In this document: piece by piece, positions 45,703-57,670 of the stretch
Layout of the letters: each line of letters begins with the position of its first letter
Numbering within the stretch: the first letter of the stretch is position 1
Assembly (NCBI GenBank): GCA_032871835.1
Contig: CM065295.1
Span: 23,508,501-23,572,500 of the forward strand
Direction of reading: 5' to 3'
Origin: Dipteronia dyeriana
Lineage: Eukaryota > Streptophyta > Magnoliopsida > Sapindales > Sapindaceae
DNA: 64,000 nucleotides
Program-made: the position numbers and the translations under genes
The notes under the pieces: model-generated
What the model saw: only the letters and a program-made list of their open reading frames with translations
What the model was told of the DNA's origin: nothing
Database searches by the model: none

Positions 45703-46690
45703 GGCCTTTTCCCTGCAAAACTTCTCTGGTCAAAAAATCAGGAAGACTGTTGTCAGTTCCTTTAATATATTATATATCAAAATCAAAAGCAGATAATAGA
45801 GTCTGCCACCTGGCAAAAATTTGTTTAGAGGTAAGACTTTTGACATCCTTTTTCAGAATATATTTAGCAGACTGGCAGTCTACTTTTAAAAAAAAATTTG
45901 GTTGATAAGATCATCTTGTAGTTTTTGAATTGTCAAAACAATAGCTAAAATCTCTTTTTTGACTGTAGAATATTTTTGTTGTGTTTCATTCCAAGAACCA
46001 TAAATATATCTAACTAAACATTCTTTGTCATTAATAACTTGTTTCAAAATTCCTCCATACCCTAACTCAGAAGCATCAGTTTCAACAATTTTTGAGGCAC
46101 TAGTATGGCAGATAAACATACAAGGTAGTCTTTTGACATGCTTTTTTACAGTCTTAACAGCAGTTGTATGTTCTTCTGTCCAAGGTAAAGGATTAGCTTT
46201 TAGCCTTTGGAAAAGGGGTTTACAAATAATCCGCAACTCTTTGTAAGAATTTGAAATATAATTCAAACATCCTAAAAATCTTTGTAATTATTTTTTGTCT
46301 TTTATTTCATCTGGAAATTTGTCAAAAAAATCAAGACTTCTTCGGATGGGAATAATGGTCTCTCTTTTTATGTTATGACCCAAAAATCTGATGTGTGTTT
46401 GGAATAAATGGATTTTTGGAGCAAAAATAACTAGACCATGGAATTTTATAGTCTTAAAAAAGGTTTCAAGATGTTTCCAATGTTGATTAATATTTTTAGA
46501 ATATATTAAAACATCATCGATATAGTGAAAATTCAGAGAAAGGATTAAAAAATTTCAATCATAATGCATTGAAATTCACTAGGAGCATTTTTTAAACCAA
46601 AAGGCATAACATTCCACTCATATTGTCCAAAAGGTACTGTAAAAGCTGTTTTATAACGGCCTTTTTCAGCTATTTGGATTTGGACCCCGA
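45699..46690 (-). pseudogene. Endogenous caulimovirid RT C-terminal half and RNase H
   Basis: RT copies pregenomic RNA into DNA and RNase H removes the template. With several frame changes and stops the minus strand gives 'YKTAFTVPFGQYEWNVMPFG' (about 46600-46655), the polymerase motif 'YIDDVLIYSKN' (about 46490-46525), the thumb/connection, then RNase H with 'VETDASELGYGG' (45886-46266 frame) and the end block 'IFARWQTLLSAFDFDI' near 45800. Catalytic YIDD and the first RNase H Asp are still visible. An in-frame TAA near 45770 and frame breaks near 46680 and 46290 show it is not functional. Confidence 0.85.
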
Positions 46691-48350
46691 TTTCATGTCG
46701 AATTTCGAAAAAATAATGGAATCATATAATCTCTTTAATAAATCTGATTTATTAGGAATAGGATACCTAATCCATTGGAGTGCTTCATTTAAGGACTTAT
46801 AATTTATGACAAGTCTGGGAACTCCTCTTTCTATTTCAGTATTTTTCTGTACAAAAAAGGCTGGACAACTCCAAGGAGATTTAGAGGGTCGAATGAGCTG
46901 TTTTTGTAATAAATCTTGGATTTCTTTTTTGTAATATTCAACCATTTCGGCAGTCATCTGGATAGGTCTTGCTTTAGTGGGGATTCCTTTTTCGTGAAAA
47001 TCCTTGTTGTAAGGGAGAGTAACAATGTGTTTTTTCCTATCCCAAAAAGCATTAGGGATAGTTGAACAGACTTCTTTTTCTAATTTTTCTTTGAATTCAT
47101 TAATCTTTATTTGAAATTGGGGGTTTTCATTTTTTCTTTCTTGTCTTTGAAATTCTAGGTCATTTTTTAAAAAACCAAGTTGGGTTTGTTTTTGGTTTAG
47201 GTTAGCAATGCAATTTTCTAAATTCTCAGGATTGTCTTTATGGATGCATTCATTCCTCAAAGTATTCAAATCTTTTACGAGTACATGGAAGAAAAAAGGA
47301 AATATGATTTCTTTTCCTAAATATTCTGTTACTATTCCTTCATTAGTAACATTGAAAGGAGATATTAAGTATAAGAATGGTAGTCCTAATATGACATTTT
47401 GAGATAAAGTTGTTACCATGAGGAAATCATTGGAATAGCAAATCCCCATGTTACAAACTTTAGCATTGGTTAATTTGTACTTGATATCTAGTCGTTGTCT
47501 ATATGCTCCATACAGGGATTCAGTGGTTAACTCAAGGTATTTTGTGGGAACAAGAGCTTCCCTTATGCAATTCAAATCAGCCACAGTATCAACTAAGGCA
47601 TTAACCCTGAGATGATAATCAGATGAAATTCTGATCTCGATTTCAATATACCATTTTTGGATTCTAATTTCGTTAATATGACTATGATGTGTGATATTAG
47701 CAATTGAATCTTGGTTGGGTGGAGCTGTGTCAGATTCGTCAGAACTGTTAAATTCTGGTTCTTTGGGAATGTGAGAGTTTTCATTGGGATGGTTTATTTT
47801 TGGAGGATGATTGTCTTTCTTGGTTTTTTGTTGTTCTTGTATATTTTGAATTTTTTTCTTTATGGTTTTTATTTCTTCTTTGATATTCTGAACTTCCTTT
47901 TGTAAGTCAATGATATTGACTTTTCTTGTTTTAGAATTTTGAAATTTTCCTAGGACATTCTCGTCAAAATCTAGGGTCTGGAAAGGAGTACTTTTAAAAG
48001 ATTTATCATTTTCATGAGATGAGCTGTTATAAGGTAATTCAGTAGAGATTTTTTGTTGTAATTGTCTAATGTGTTTTGCTTTTTGTATTGGGTCTTCTAT
48101 GTTATCAATCATGCTAATAATGAGAGAATAATCTTGTTTGTCTAAGACATTGATTTCTTTGCAAACACAAGGTTGCATGTCAGGACAAGATTTTGTGGAG
48201 GAAGAGGTTCCTTCAGAAGAGTTTCCTATAAGCAAAACTTCTTCTGGTGAACTATCTATTTCTATAGTGGAATCAGAATTTGTATAAAGAATTTGGATTA
48301 TTTTGTCTTTAATGTTTTCTTCTATGTCTAGACTTCTAATCTTATTCTTT
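46670..48350 (-). pseudogene. Endogenous caulimovirid protease and RT N-terminal half
   Basis: One open frame runs from a stop at about 48351 to 46670. After an acidic segment and a coiled coil (residues about 107-140 counted from 48235), the aspartic protease core reads 'NALVDTVADLNCI' (catalytic D-T-G changed to D-T-V, codon near 47582-47584), with 'VILGLPFL' later. RT begins 'KARPIQMTAEMVEYYKKEIQ' and continues 'SPWSCPAFFVQKN', 'GVPRLVINYKSLN' and 'PIPNKSDLL'. The frame is lost after 'FSKFDMKSG', where the next RT block follows in another frame. Order matches a caulimovirid polyprotein. Confidence 0.85.
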
Positions 48351-48777
48351 TAGTCTGGACATTTATTAGCATAATGTCCCTCTTTTCCACATTTGAAACA
48401 TTTTATCGATTTTTTAAAGTTTTTTGTCCCTCTTATCCTATGTTTCATATTAGTTTGCTTTATTTTGTACTGTGCATTCTGTTTTATATCATATGTTTCC
48501 GTTATGGTATCAGAGCCTGTTCTATAGTGGAATCAGAATCTGTATAAAGGATTTGGATTATTTTGTCTTTAATGTTTTCTTCTATGTCTAGACTTCTAAT
48601 CTTATTCTTTTGGTCTGGACATTTATTAGCATAATGTCCCTGTTTTCCACATTTGAAACATTTTGTCGATTTTTTAAAGTTTTTTGTCCCTCTTATCCTA
48701 TGTTTCATATTAGTTTGCTTTATTTTGTATTGTGCATTCTGTTTTATATCATCTATTTCCGTTATGGTATCAAAGCC
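48261..48777 (-). repeat. 260-bp tandem duplication carrying the viral zinc knuckle
   Basis: Unit 1 is 48261-48518 and unit 2 is 48521-48777, nearly identical. Each encodes on the minus strand 'KCFKCGKxGHYANKCPD', a CCHC knuckle of the coat/nucleocapsid protein. Unit 1 has TAA after 'CPD' (as does the plus-strand copy at 63996-63998); unit 2 has CAA. Each unit ends with a plus-strand TGGTATCAGAGC-like 12-mer. The duplication therefore copied the joint between the two opposed viral pieces. Confidence 0.9.
48505..48516 (+). other. tRNA-Met primer-binding-site sequence (in repeat unit 1)
   Basis: TGGTATCAGAGC is exact here; unit 2 has one change (48765-48776, TGGTATCAAAGC). Caulimovirids prime minus-strand DNA from initiator tRNA-Met at this sequence. 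It faces the plus strand, in agreement with the movement-protein piece that follows and opposite to the pol piece. Confidence 0.7.
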
Positions 48778-48942
48778 TTGAGACTTGTTGAAGAAGCTAG
48801 TAATAATAATAATTTCTAAGTGCAAAAGTCAGTAGTTCTAAGGTTTGTCATCCACTTACTAGGAGAAGCTTAGGCATTCTGTAATTCCCAGGAATAGGCT
48901 GTGAGTAAAAACTTAGTTTATTATTATTTCATTTTTTTTATC
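48765..48942 (+). other. Endogenous caulimovirid leader
   Basis: Non-coding stretch between the primer-site-like sequence and the first viral ATG (48943). About 180 bp, shorter than a full caulimovirid leader. No structural element could be assigned by eye. Confidence 0.5.
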
Positions 48943-50228
48943 ATGTCTGCAAGTAGTTCTAAGCCTAAGATTGAGCCAAATGACGTGAATAGTGCTTCAT
49001 GACAATCTGTTGTTAACTATGAGACTAATTGGGATGATGAAGACTTAGTCAATTGGCAGTTGCCCAATATTCAGCAAAGTAATATTTATAAAAGAAAACT
49101 TTTAGATTTCAGAACTCTTTTAGGACAAAAGACTACAGAAAAAAAATGTCAAATTTCAAAATAGTACTTTCTCTGGTAATTTGCTAAACAAAAACAACTT
49201 GAATCATTACAACAAAATAGGATACAACGACATGCATATAGGAAGTGTCCAAGTGGGCATTAAACCCTTATAAAAAATAGGTCTCAATAATTCCTTATTA
49301 ATAGTCTTAAGAAACAAAAGAATAATTGATTACAAAGAATCCATTCTTGGAATGGCTGAAACAACTTTGACTTATGAACCTATATACTTCCAGTGTTACC
49401 CAAATTTTACAATTGCTTTAAATACTGATGAACACAAAGAAAAATGCCTTGTTATTGATATAAAAACTCACAATTACAAATTTCTAGAAAGATCTATTTC
49501 TTACAAACTTGTTTACAGAGTTCACTATCGTGTCCTGGCCTCTGGTCTTATACCCAGCTTCATACCTCCATCTATTCCTGCAGGCCAGACCATTTGTTTT
49601 AATGCTTCCCCTTCAGTCAATGTTTTAGTCCTTGTACCTGTAAAATGGAAAAATGTTAATTTTCTTGATGACTGGATTAAAGAAAAAGTTGACCAACCTA
49701 GTTATAAACCTCCTATGAGAAACCTTCATGACTGCGTGACTGAATATGATGGAACTCTTAGAATATCCTTTAGGAGAGGACTTTCTATTAGAGAAAATGA
49801 CAACAATTCCAGAACCAGTGAAGATTTCCCTTTCCAGTCAATCAAGATTAAACATTGCTAGACAAATACCCAGTCTTATCCCAGACCAAAGAACTAACCT
49901 GTTAGGCCAATATAAACCGACTTCTAGTGAAACTTCTGAATCAGAACCTATCAACCTTATTCCTAGTTTAAGAAGACCTACGAGTAATCTGGAAATTTCT
50001 AATCCTTCCCGGGTTACTGATATACACAAAACTTCAGAACAAATAGCTCAGCACATTCATACCTATCAAAAAGGACAGACATCTCCTACACCCTCACAAG
50101 TTCTAACTGAAATCCTCGAACCAGAACCTCAAATAAGAACTATCAATGTCCTTGATAAAGAGTCCAATATTGATTTAGACTTTCTTCTGAATGAATACCT
50201 TTCCTCCAATAATAAAGAATTAAGAACA
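48943..50228 (+). pseudogene. Endogenous caulimovirid movement protein region (broken)
   Basis: Movement proteins line plasmodesmata and let the virus spread between cells. From ATG 48943 the frame meets TGA at 49000, a frame change near 49150, TAA near 49270, then opens at 49352-49861. Typical 30K-family blocks are seen: 'MHIGSVQVGIKPL', 'DYKESILGMAETTL', 'IYFQCYPNFTIAL' and 'SYKLVYRVHYRVLASGLIPS'. Near 49770 the frame changes again into a Ser/Pro-rich linker (49746-50228). The linker is cut by the G1 gypsy element at the target duplication 50224-50228; the same frame resumes at 62155. Confidence 0.85.
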
Positions 50229-51096
50229 TGTTGTATGTAAATTTTACCAAGCATACACGTCATTGACAGTAAGGAAAAAATAGCCAGGTGGATGCTTAAA
50301 TGGGCATCAGGGAAATATCCTACGAGGCGTCAATAAAGAGGAGAAAGCCCGAGTAAGCATATACTGAATAATGCCCTACTCGGGATCAGTTAACAACACT
50401 CGGGACTGGTTAAAACAACGCTTCCACTCGGGCTCAAACGGCACTACTCGAGACCATCAGGTATCATTCTTACTCGGGAGTAAATACAACCCGAATAAGA
50501 ACTTATCATACCGGTTAAAGTCATTAAATACGTGAAGATATTCGTCATGAAGGAATCCCAAATAATGGACCTTTAAGTTAGAAGAGTCCCCCAATCAGGA
50601 AAAAACTTGATTCATTTTCGAAGACTACATTCTTATAAGGAAACAAGTCAAATTGAACTACACTACTAGAATCCCACTCGATTTCCATAAGAGACTCCGA
50701 AACAGGGAAGAAGACAAATCAACCTCAAGCAAGTAACCAAATCACAATTAAATACAAATATCTTGTATTACTTGTACAAAGCGGATTAGGGTTCTATAAG
50801 CATATAAATAGACCCATAATCTGGTTAAAAAAGAGATAGGCAATATAGCATACAGTAATCACAAATAATACAGAGAGAAAAAGGGAGATCGAGAGCTTGT
50901 AAAAACATCTTATTCTCTTAGTGGATTTTGGCTTGGTTGATCTTTCAACCACCCGTGGATGTTTCTCTGACCATCGGAGTTTTACCACGTAAAACTTATC
51001 TTTGTTACTCTATCTGCATCTCTTTCTCTTTGAATCAATAGCCAAAATTCAGTCCTTGTTGGTTTTTCTGGCATAATCCAGAAAACGACGTCAACA
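50229..51096 (+). repeat. G1 5' LTR
   Basis: Starts TGTTGTATG and ends GACGTCAACA. TATA box TATAAATAG at 50803-50811, with the 'gacccataat' context. A CGTGG/CCACG hairpin lies at 50954-50989, with an inner 'gaccatcgg' stem. It has three bases ('aac' in 'gttaacaacactcgg', near 50390) that the 3' LTR lacks. Confidence 0.95.
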
Positions 51097-51098
51097 AT

Positions 51099-51116
51099 TG
51101 GCGCTAGAAGGAGGGG
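51099..51116 (+). other. G1 primer binding site
   Basis: TGGCGCTAGAAGGAGGGG, two bases after the LTR. It is the expected location and starts with TGG, complementary to the tRNA CCA end. I did not assign the tRNA. G1 copy 2 has a similar site at 35318. Confidence 0.75.
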
Positions 51117-51144
51117 CTTAAACCTTCGAACTTGTTAGAAAGCA

Positions 51145-52977
51145 ATGGGTGGAAGCAGAAGTAGTTCAGGGAATGGCCAAAGATCACCAGGCAATTTTCA
51201 TACTGGTAATACGTCACAAAATCCTGCAGCAAACACAGAAAACCAACATGCGCACCTGGCAGGGATCTAGCAAGTTCCTCCAAACAGCAGAGATCTTACG
51301 TTGCGTTTCTAAGAGGCCCTACAACAATTAATGACGGACGCAGTAAAGGAAGGGATTGACATACTGGCCGCAGGAGCGCATACTCCAAATCATCCACCCG
51401 CGAGGCTCGGTTCAATGCTGGTAGGACTAGGAATAACTATGCCAGAAACCAGAAGGAACTCTTCCCCAATCAATCAGGTTGGACAGAAAACACTAGAGGA
51501 GGAGAATCACCGAAAGCTGGATCGCAATCAAACAGTACGTGCTTGACATAATAAATACGATCGGCGCAGAAGACGATCGTCATCAGAAGACAGTGATCAA
51601 CACCATCATAAACGTCATCATGGAGTCACACGAGGGTTCCGGCATCAGAGTGAAGAATCTGAGGAAAGAATGACAGTCACCCAACGGTTCAACCGTCAAG
51701 GAAGCCCGGTAGGGGACAGAGATATTACAATCCAGAGCCTAACTTGAGAAGTAGAGAATAATAGGCGACAGATGGAGGCACTTGTCAGACGTTACGGTTG
51801 CAACGATCTATCCGACGATAACTCCGACAGTCCATTTACTCAGGAAATTTTATGGACCCCTTTCCCAGAAAGATTTAGGATGTCGCATGTGGAACAATTC
51901 AAAAAAGATACAGATCCAAAGGAGCACGTTAGACGCTATAAAAGTGCCATGACTCAATATGCCCGCAGTGACCCCATATTGTGTCTCAACTTTCCACAAA
52001 CAATTGGGGACACAGGCTCAAGATGGCTCGAAATACTACCCCCGGCAAGCATCGGAAATTTCAGCGAGTTGAGCAGGAGCTTCTCAAGGCAATTCCTAAG
52101 CAACGTTCACAGAAAGAAGTCGGTGGCCTACCTCTCTCAAATAAAACAGGGGAAGGACGAGTCATTAAAAAAATACTTGGGCCGGTTTGGCCAAGCAATA
52201 TCAGAGATTGGCAGCGCTAATGATGAAGCCATTATTACTGCCTTCACCAATAACTTGAAGAATGGACGATTATCCTTCGATTTGAGAAGAGCACGGCTGA
52301 CAAGGTATGCCGACATGATGGATATGACGGGAGGATACGCTCTGGCCGAGGAAGAAGAGTTAGCTACAGAAGGAAGCTATATGCATGGAGGAAAGCCCGA
52401 ACAAAGAAATACCGAATCCAAGGGGCAGAATCAAAAAGAAAAACAGAAAGGGAACAGCAAGGAGAAAAATAAGGATGGGGGTAATAGGCTCAACGCCGAA
52501 CGGTCCATAGAGAAATACTGCGGCAGATATACCAATTACACCCCTCTTCTGAAGAAACAAGAAATTCTAGCCATCCTGGAAGAAAAAAATATGGTGCAAG
52601 AGTTGCGGCGACAATCACAGTTCGCACGGAGAGATACAACCAAGTATTGCAGGTTTCATAAAGATACCGGACATGAAACTTTGAAGTGTTTTCAGCTCAG
52701 AGATTACATAGAAACCCTTATTCGGGAAGGGCACCTGCGGGATGTAATCTTAAAAAAAGACGAGAGATCAAAAGTCAAGAAAGCCAAGGCTGATCACAAC
52801 CCTGGTCAAAATCGAAGAGCCAGCCCCGAAGCCAATCAGGTAATACATACAATCTTCGGAGGACCTTCTACTCGGAGGAGCAACCGAGAACGGACTCAAG
52901 AAGTCCAAGAAGCAGTAGAAGCCAGAAATAACTTCGACGTGAATTCGGTTGAATCAGACCTGAAGAGGGTAAAGGAA
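51145..52977 (+). pseudogene. G1 Gag (four in-frame stops)
   Basis: Gag builds the particle and binds RNA. From ATG 51145 ('MGGSRSSSGNGQRSPGN') the frame continues with stops at 51268, 51310, 51544 and 51745. The intact stretch from 51772 holds the retrotrans_gag core: 'HVEQFKKDTDPKEHVRRYKS', 'CLNFPQTIGDTGSRWLEIL', 'LSRSFSRQFLSNVHRKKSVA', 'YLSQIKQGKDESLKKYLGRF'. A basic linker follows, then a knuckle 'KYCRFHKDTGHETLKCFQL'. Matches copy 2 at 35361-39389. TGA at 52978 then separates it from pol; all stops are single-base changes without frameshift. Confidence 0.9.
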
Positions 52978-55900
52978 TGATGGGACCCGATAGTCTTCAC
53001 AGAGGTAGATTCCCACGGCGTCGATGTTCGACCTAATGGCGCTTTGGTTATAAGTGCCCGAATTGGCCATAAGGAAGTCCGGAGAATTTTAATAGATAAT
53101 GGAAGTTCAGCAGACATCTTAAGCGTGGCCGTATACGACCAGCTAAGATTGGATCGAAAAGATTTACAGCCTTTCCATACTCCATTAAGAGGATTTGGGG
53201 GGATAGAGGTCAGGTCACTCGGGACGGTCAAATTACCTGTGAAGATCGGAACGGCACCATGCCAGAAGACTGTCCTGCTCGACTTCGTGGTAGTTGATTT
53301 GGATAATTGGCCGTATAATGCGTTATTGGGTCGTCCATTCCTGAATAAAACAAGAGCCTTGACGGCCACTTACGCATTAATGATCAAGTTCCCAACAGAA
53401 CAAGGGGTTGGGATAGTCAAGGGATCCCAAGAGATGGCCCGAAGAGCAAACCTATCGGTATACAGAGACAAGCATAATGCTGAACAAGTGTGCACCATAA
53501 TGCAGCCAAATGAGAGTGAAGAATCCTTATCATTCGAACTAGATCCAAGGGAGGGCTCGAATGAATACAAGACAAAAGTGGTCGAAATACTACTCGAAGA
53601 AGACAAACCGGACAGGAAAGTCAAGATCGGGGCCAACTTGGAAGAAAAAATTAAGCGAGAATTGACCAATTTGCTTAGAGAATACAAAGATGTGTATTCC
53701 CACCACCTCGCAATTAGCCCGAATGCCAAACCGGTAGTACAAAAGAGAAGATCGTTCAATCCTGAAAGAAGTCAAGCAATCAAACAAGAGGTGGAAAATC
53801 TACTAGCGACGGGATCAATCAGAGAAGTCAGCTACCCCCAGTGGGTCGCCAACGTAGTTCTCGTCCAGAAGAAAAATGGACAATAGAGGATGTGCGTAGA
53901 TTTCACGGACCTAAACAAGGCATGTCCAAAGGACAGCTTCCCACTCCCAAGAATAGATCAGCTGGTGGATGCCACAGTAGGTCATGAACTGCTCAGCTTT
54001 ATGGATGCTTACTCGGGATACAATCAGATCCGGATGAACAAAGCTGATGAAGAATATATAGCTTTCACAACGGATCAGGGTTTATATTGCTACACAGTAA
54101 TGCCCTTCGGTTTAAAAAGTGCAGGAGCCACGTACCAAAGGTTGGTCAGCAAGATCTTCACTCGGCAAATAGGAAGGAACATGAAAGTGTACATTGACGA
54201 CATGTTGACCAAAAGCGTCTCAGCAGATGACCATGCCCGCGACCTCTGAGAGACATTTGATGTATTAAGAAGATATCAGATGAAATTAAACCCAAGAAAA
54301 TGTTTATTCGGAGTCCACTCGGGAAGATTCTTGGGTTTTCAAGTCTATCAAAGAGGAATCGAAGTTAATCCAGAGAAGATCCAGGCTTTGCAACAAATGA
54401 CTTCACCTAAAACATTGAAAGAGGTACAACGCTTAACAGGGTGTTTAGCCTCCTTGGGAAGATTCATCTCAAAGGCTACAGATAGGTGCGCGCCTTTCTT
54501 CAAAGTAATCAAAAAAGGGAAAGGCCTTGAGTGGAATAAAGAGTGTGAGCAGGCATTCTTAAAAATAAAAGAATACTTGGGGCAAGCTTCCATCCTCTCA
54601 AAACCACAAAAAGAGGAAATACTTCAACTGTATCTATCAATAACCAAGCTTGCAGCGAGTTCAGTTCTAGTCAGGACAGAAGATGGAGTGCAGAAACCAG
54701 TGTATTATACAAGCAAGGCACTCTTACCGGCCGAGACCAGATACTCACAGGCAAAAAAGATAGCCTTAGCATTGGTTTCAGCAGTAAAAAAGCTGAGACA
54801 ATACTTTCAGGCTCATACGATCCAGGTTCTCACCAATTGCCCATTAAGACAAATCCTACAAAAACCAGAGATATCAGGAAGACTTACTAAATGGGCAATC
54901 GAGTTGAGTGAATTCGATATTCATTATGTCCCCAGAACTTCCCTCAAAGGACAAGAGGTGGCAGACTTCATAGCCGAGTTCACAAAACCGAACCTGGAAG
55001 TAAAAAGACTGTTGGATAAAAATTTCCCATGGAAATTATATGTTGATGGTTCTTCAAACACTCATGGCAGCGGGGCAGGGATGGTAGTTCGCACCCCAGA
55101 AGGAGATGATGTTGAATGTGCCATGAGATTTGATTTCAAAGCAACCAATAATCAGGCCGAATATGAGGCATTGTTAGCTGGACTCAGAGTCTGCATAGCT
55201 CTTGGGGCAGATGAAGTGGAGATATTCAGTGATTCATGGGTAGTTGTCAACCAGGTTATGGATGAATACCAGGCTAAAGATGAAGGAATGGTTGCCTACC
55301 GTGACATCGCAAAACAGCTCCTCCAACAATTTAAAGAATGCAAGATCGCTCAGATCCCAAGAGAAGAAAATGAAAATGCAGACGTTTTATCTAAATTAGC
55401 ATCAGCAACAACCTCGATCAGACCAAAAACCATTCCAGTTGCACACCTCCTTAAACCGAGTACGACTGAACTTAAGCATTTGGAAATTTTAAAAATCCGA
55501 ACACCGCAAGACGGTATGATGGTCCAGCTGAGAAGGTTCTTGGAAGAAGGCATACTCCCGAAAGATCCGGTATTAGCAAAGCGCATCAGGTATCGATTGA
55601 CTAGGTATACCATGATCGGAGGAGAATTATACAGAAGGGGGTTTTCTCGAGCTCTCCAGAGATGTATACCAGAAGAATATGCACATCGAGTACTTCAAGA
55701 GATCCACGGAGGAGTTTGCGGGAACCACACTGGGGGTAGGAGTCTGGTGCATAAGGTACTCAGGCAAGGCTATTATTGGCCTACACTTTTCTCAGATGCA
55801 CAACAATGGTCGGAAAGTTGCAATACCTGTCAAAGAATTGCCAATGATATCCGACAACCCCCAGAAAAGCTTAAAAATCTCACTGCCCCGTGGCCATTTG

Positions 55901-56754
55901 CCATGTGGGGCCTAGACCTGATCGGGCCAATGCCAGCTGGAACAGGGGGTGGAGCGAAGCACGCCCTAGTAGCTGTCGATTATTTCATAAAATGGGCCGA
56001 AGCTGAAGCGTTGGTGCATATCACGGAAGCCAACACCACAAATTTTGTAAAGAAAAACATACTTTACAGGTTTGGAATTCCGGACACTATAATCACGGAC
56101 AATGGCACTCAGTTTGATAACCAAAGGTTCAGACAATTGTGCGAGAAGTATCATATTGCTAACTACTATGCAACACCAGCTCATCCACAAACAAACGGGC
56201 AAGTAGAAGCAGTAATTAAAATTATCAAGCACACTATCAAAGCAAAACTAGATGACAAAAAAGGAAGCTGGGTTGAAAAGCTTCCTGAAGTGTTGTGGGC
56301 ATATCGGACGACAGCAAGGACTTCAACAGGAGAAACTCCGTTCAGCCTAGCATTCGGAACAGAAGCTGTCATCCCCATAGAAATATTGTATGCATCCCCC
56401 CGGGTCAGGCTATACGATGAAGAACAAAATATTGATACACTGCTACAAAGTTTGGATGAGCTAGAAGAAAAAAGGGAAAAGTCCCGAATAAGAAATACAG
56501 CTTATCAACAAAGAGTAGCTCGCCACTACAACTCTCGTGTTCGGATCAGGAAATTTCAGTTAGGAGACCTGGTGCTCAGGAAGGTGTCACCAAACACAAA
56601 GAATAGAGCCGCGGGATCCCTGGCTGACAAATGGGAAGGTCCATACAAGATCGAGGGGATAGCTGGCCATGAGGCTTATTGGATTGCTCGACCCAATGGA
56701 GGTGTGTTACCCCGACCGTGAAATGCCCGATATCTGAAGATTTTCTATCCTTAA
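52978..56754 (+). pseudogene. G1 Pol: protease, RT, RNase H, integrase (four in-frame stops)
   Basis: Same frame as gag. Protease: 'ILIDNGSSADIL' and 'NALLGRPFL' (53080-53345). RT: 'ANVVLVQKKNG', TAG at 53884 (normally Trp), 'MCVDFTDLNKACPKDSFPLP', 'GLYCYTVMPFGLKSAGATYQ', 'VYIDDMLTKS'; TGA at 54247 (probably from CGA). RNase H: 'LYVDGSSNTHGSGAGMVV' near 55035. Integrase: HHCC 'EIHGGVCGNHTGG' ... 'CNTCQR', then 'GLDLIGPMP', 'IITDNGTQFDNQRF' and 'HPQTNGQVEAVIK'. TGA at 56719 replaces Trp of 'LPRPWNAR'-type ending; TAA at 56752 is the natural stop. All catalytic motifs are intact apart from the stops. Confidence 0.95.
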
Positions 56755-57317
56755 AATATATATTTATATTAAATATTTTATTCTTTTTCTAGTTAGAATA
56801 AATATTAAAACTGTAATATTAATCTTTGATGATTTTTCGCAGTAATAAATAAAACTAGGAATTTCCAAAAGGAAAGCACCTAGCTCGAGATTTCCAAAAA
56901 AGCATATGATAATAACAAATGGAAGAAGAGCATGATAATAAGAGCATGCAAATAGAATTCTCCAGACCATCAAATCCCGAAAGGGCGGAGAAGCTCGTAA
57001 GAGCATGCCAGCCAAGCAGGGTCAAAATGACCTTCGCAAAAAAGCAAACCCGATGCACCGGACTGGAAAAATGCTCGGGACGGTATCGGGAGAAATTCCT
57101 GTGAAATGCGTAGCTGTGTTGAAGCAACTTTTTAAGAAAGAGCTCAATGATTCGGCAAACCCTTGCGTATAAAAACTAGGGAGACGTCCTTGGTATTGCG
57201 TAAGGACTCAAACGTATAATCATGGTGAGCCTTGATATAACGTTCGGGTAACAACCGGGTATGAAACATAAGTGCAAACTTTACTGTTTCAAGATGACTC
57301 GGTTAATAATAAAGAAG

Positions 57318-57670
57318 CCAGTTTAATAAGATACATGGCAATTGAAGTTATTCGGGTAACAACCGATTTAATAAGATACTCGGTTAAGTTACCCGACCAC
57401 CAGCCAGTTTAATAAGATACTTGGCAATTGAAGTTATTCGGGTAACAACCGGTTTAATAAGACACTCGTTAAGTTACCCAACCATCAACCAGTTTAATAA
57501 GATACTTGGCAATTGAAGTTATTCGGGTAACAACTGGTTTAATAAGATACTCGGTTAAGTTACCCAACCACCAGCCAGTTTGATAAGATACTTGGCAATT
57601 GAAGTTATTCGGTTAACAACCGGTTTAATAAGATACTCGGTTAAGTTATCCGACCATCAACCAGTCTAAT
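57318..57670. repeat. 86-bp tandem array in G1 3' region
   Basis: Units begin at 57318, 57404, 57489, 57575 and 57661 (last one partial), spacing 86, 85, 86, 86. Each has 'ccagtttaataagatacttg', 'gcaattgaagttattcgggt' and 'ttaagttacccgaccatcaa'. Half-unit similarity ('gtttaataagatac' twice per unit) suggests the unit arose from a 40-odd-bp ancestor. Confidence 0.9.

Noticed and set aside
48505..48516. Possible tRNA gene fragment (TGGTATCAGAGC)
   Set aside because: Only the 12 bases complementary to a tRNA 3' end are present, with no cloverleaf; it is a primer binding site, as at 13801-13816.
52896..53759. Long minus-strand ORFs (157 and 129 codons) over pol
   Set aside because: Exact antisense shadows of the G1 protease/RT frame without introns or domain similarity, unlike the antisense gene at 58107-60794.
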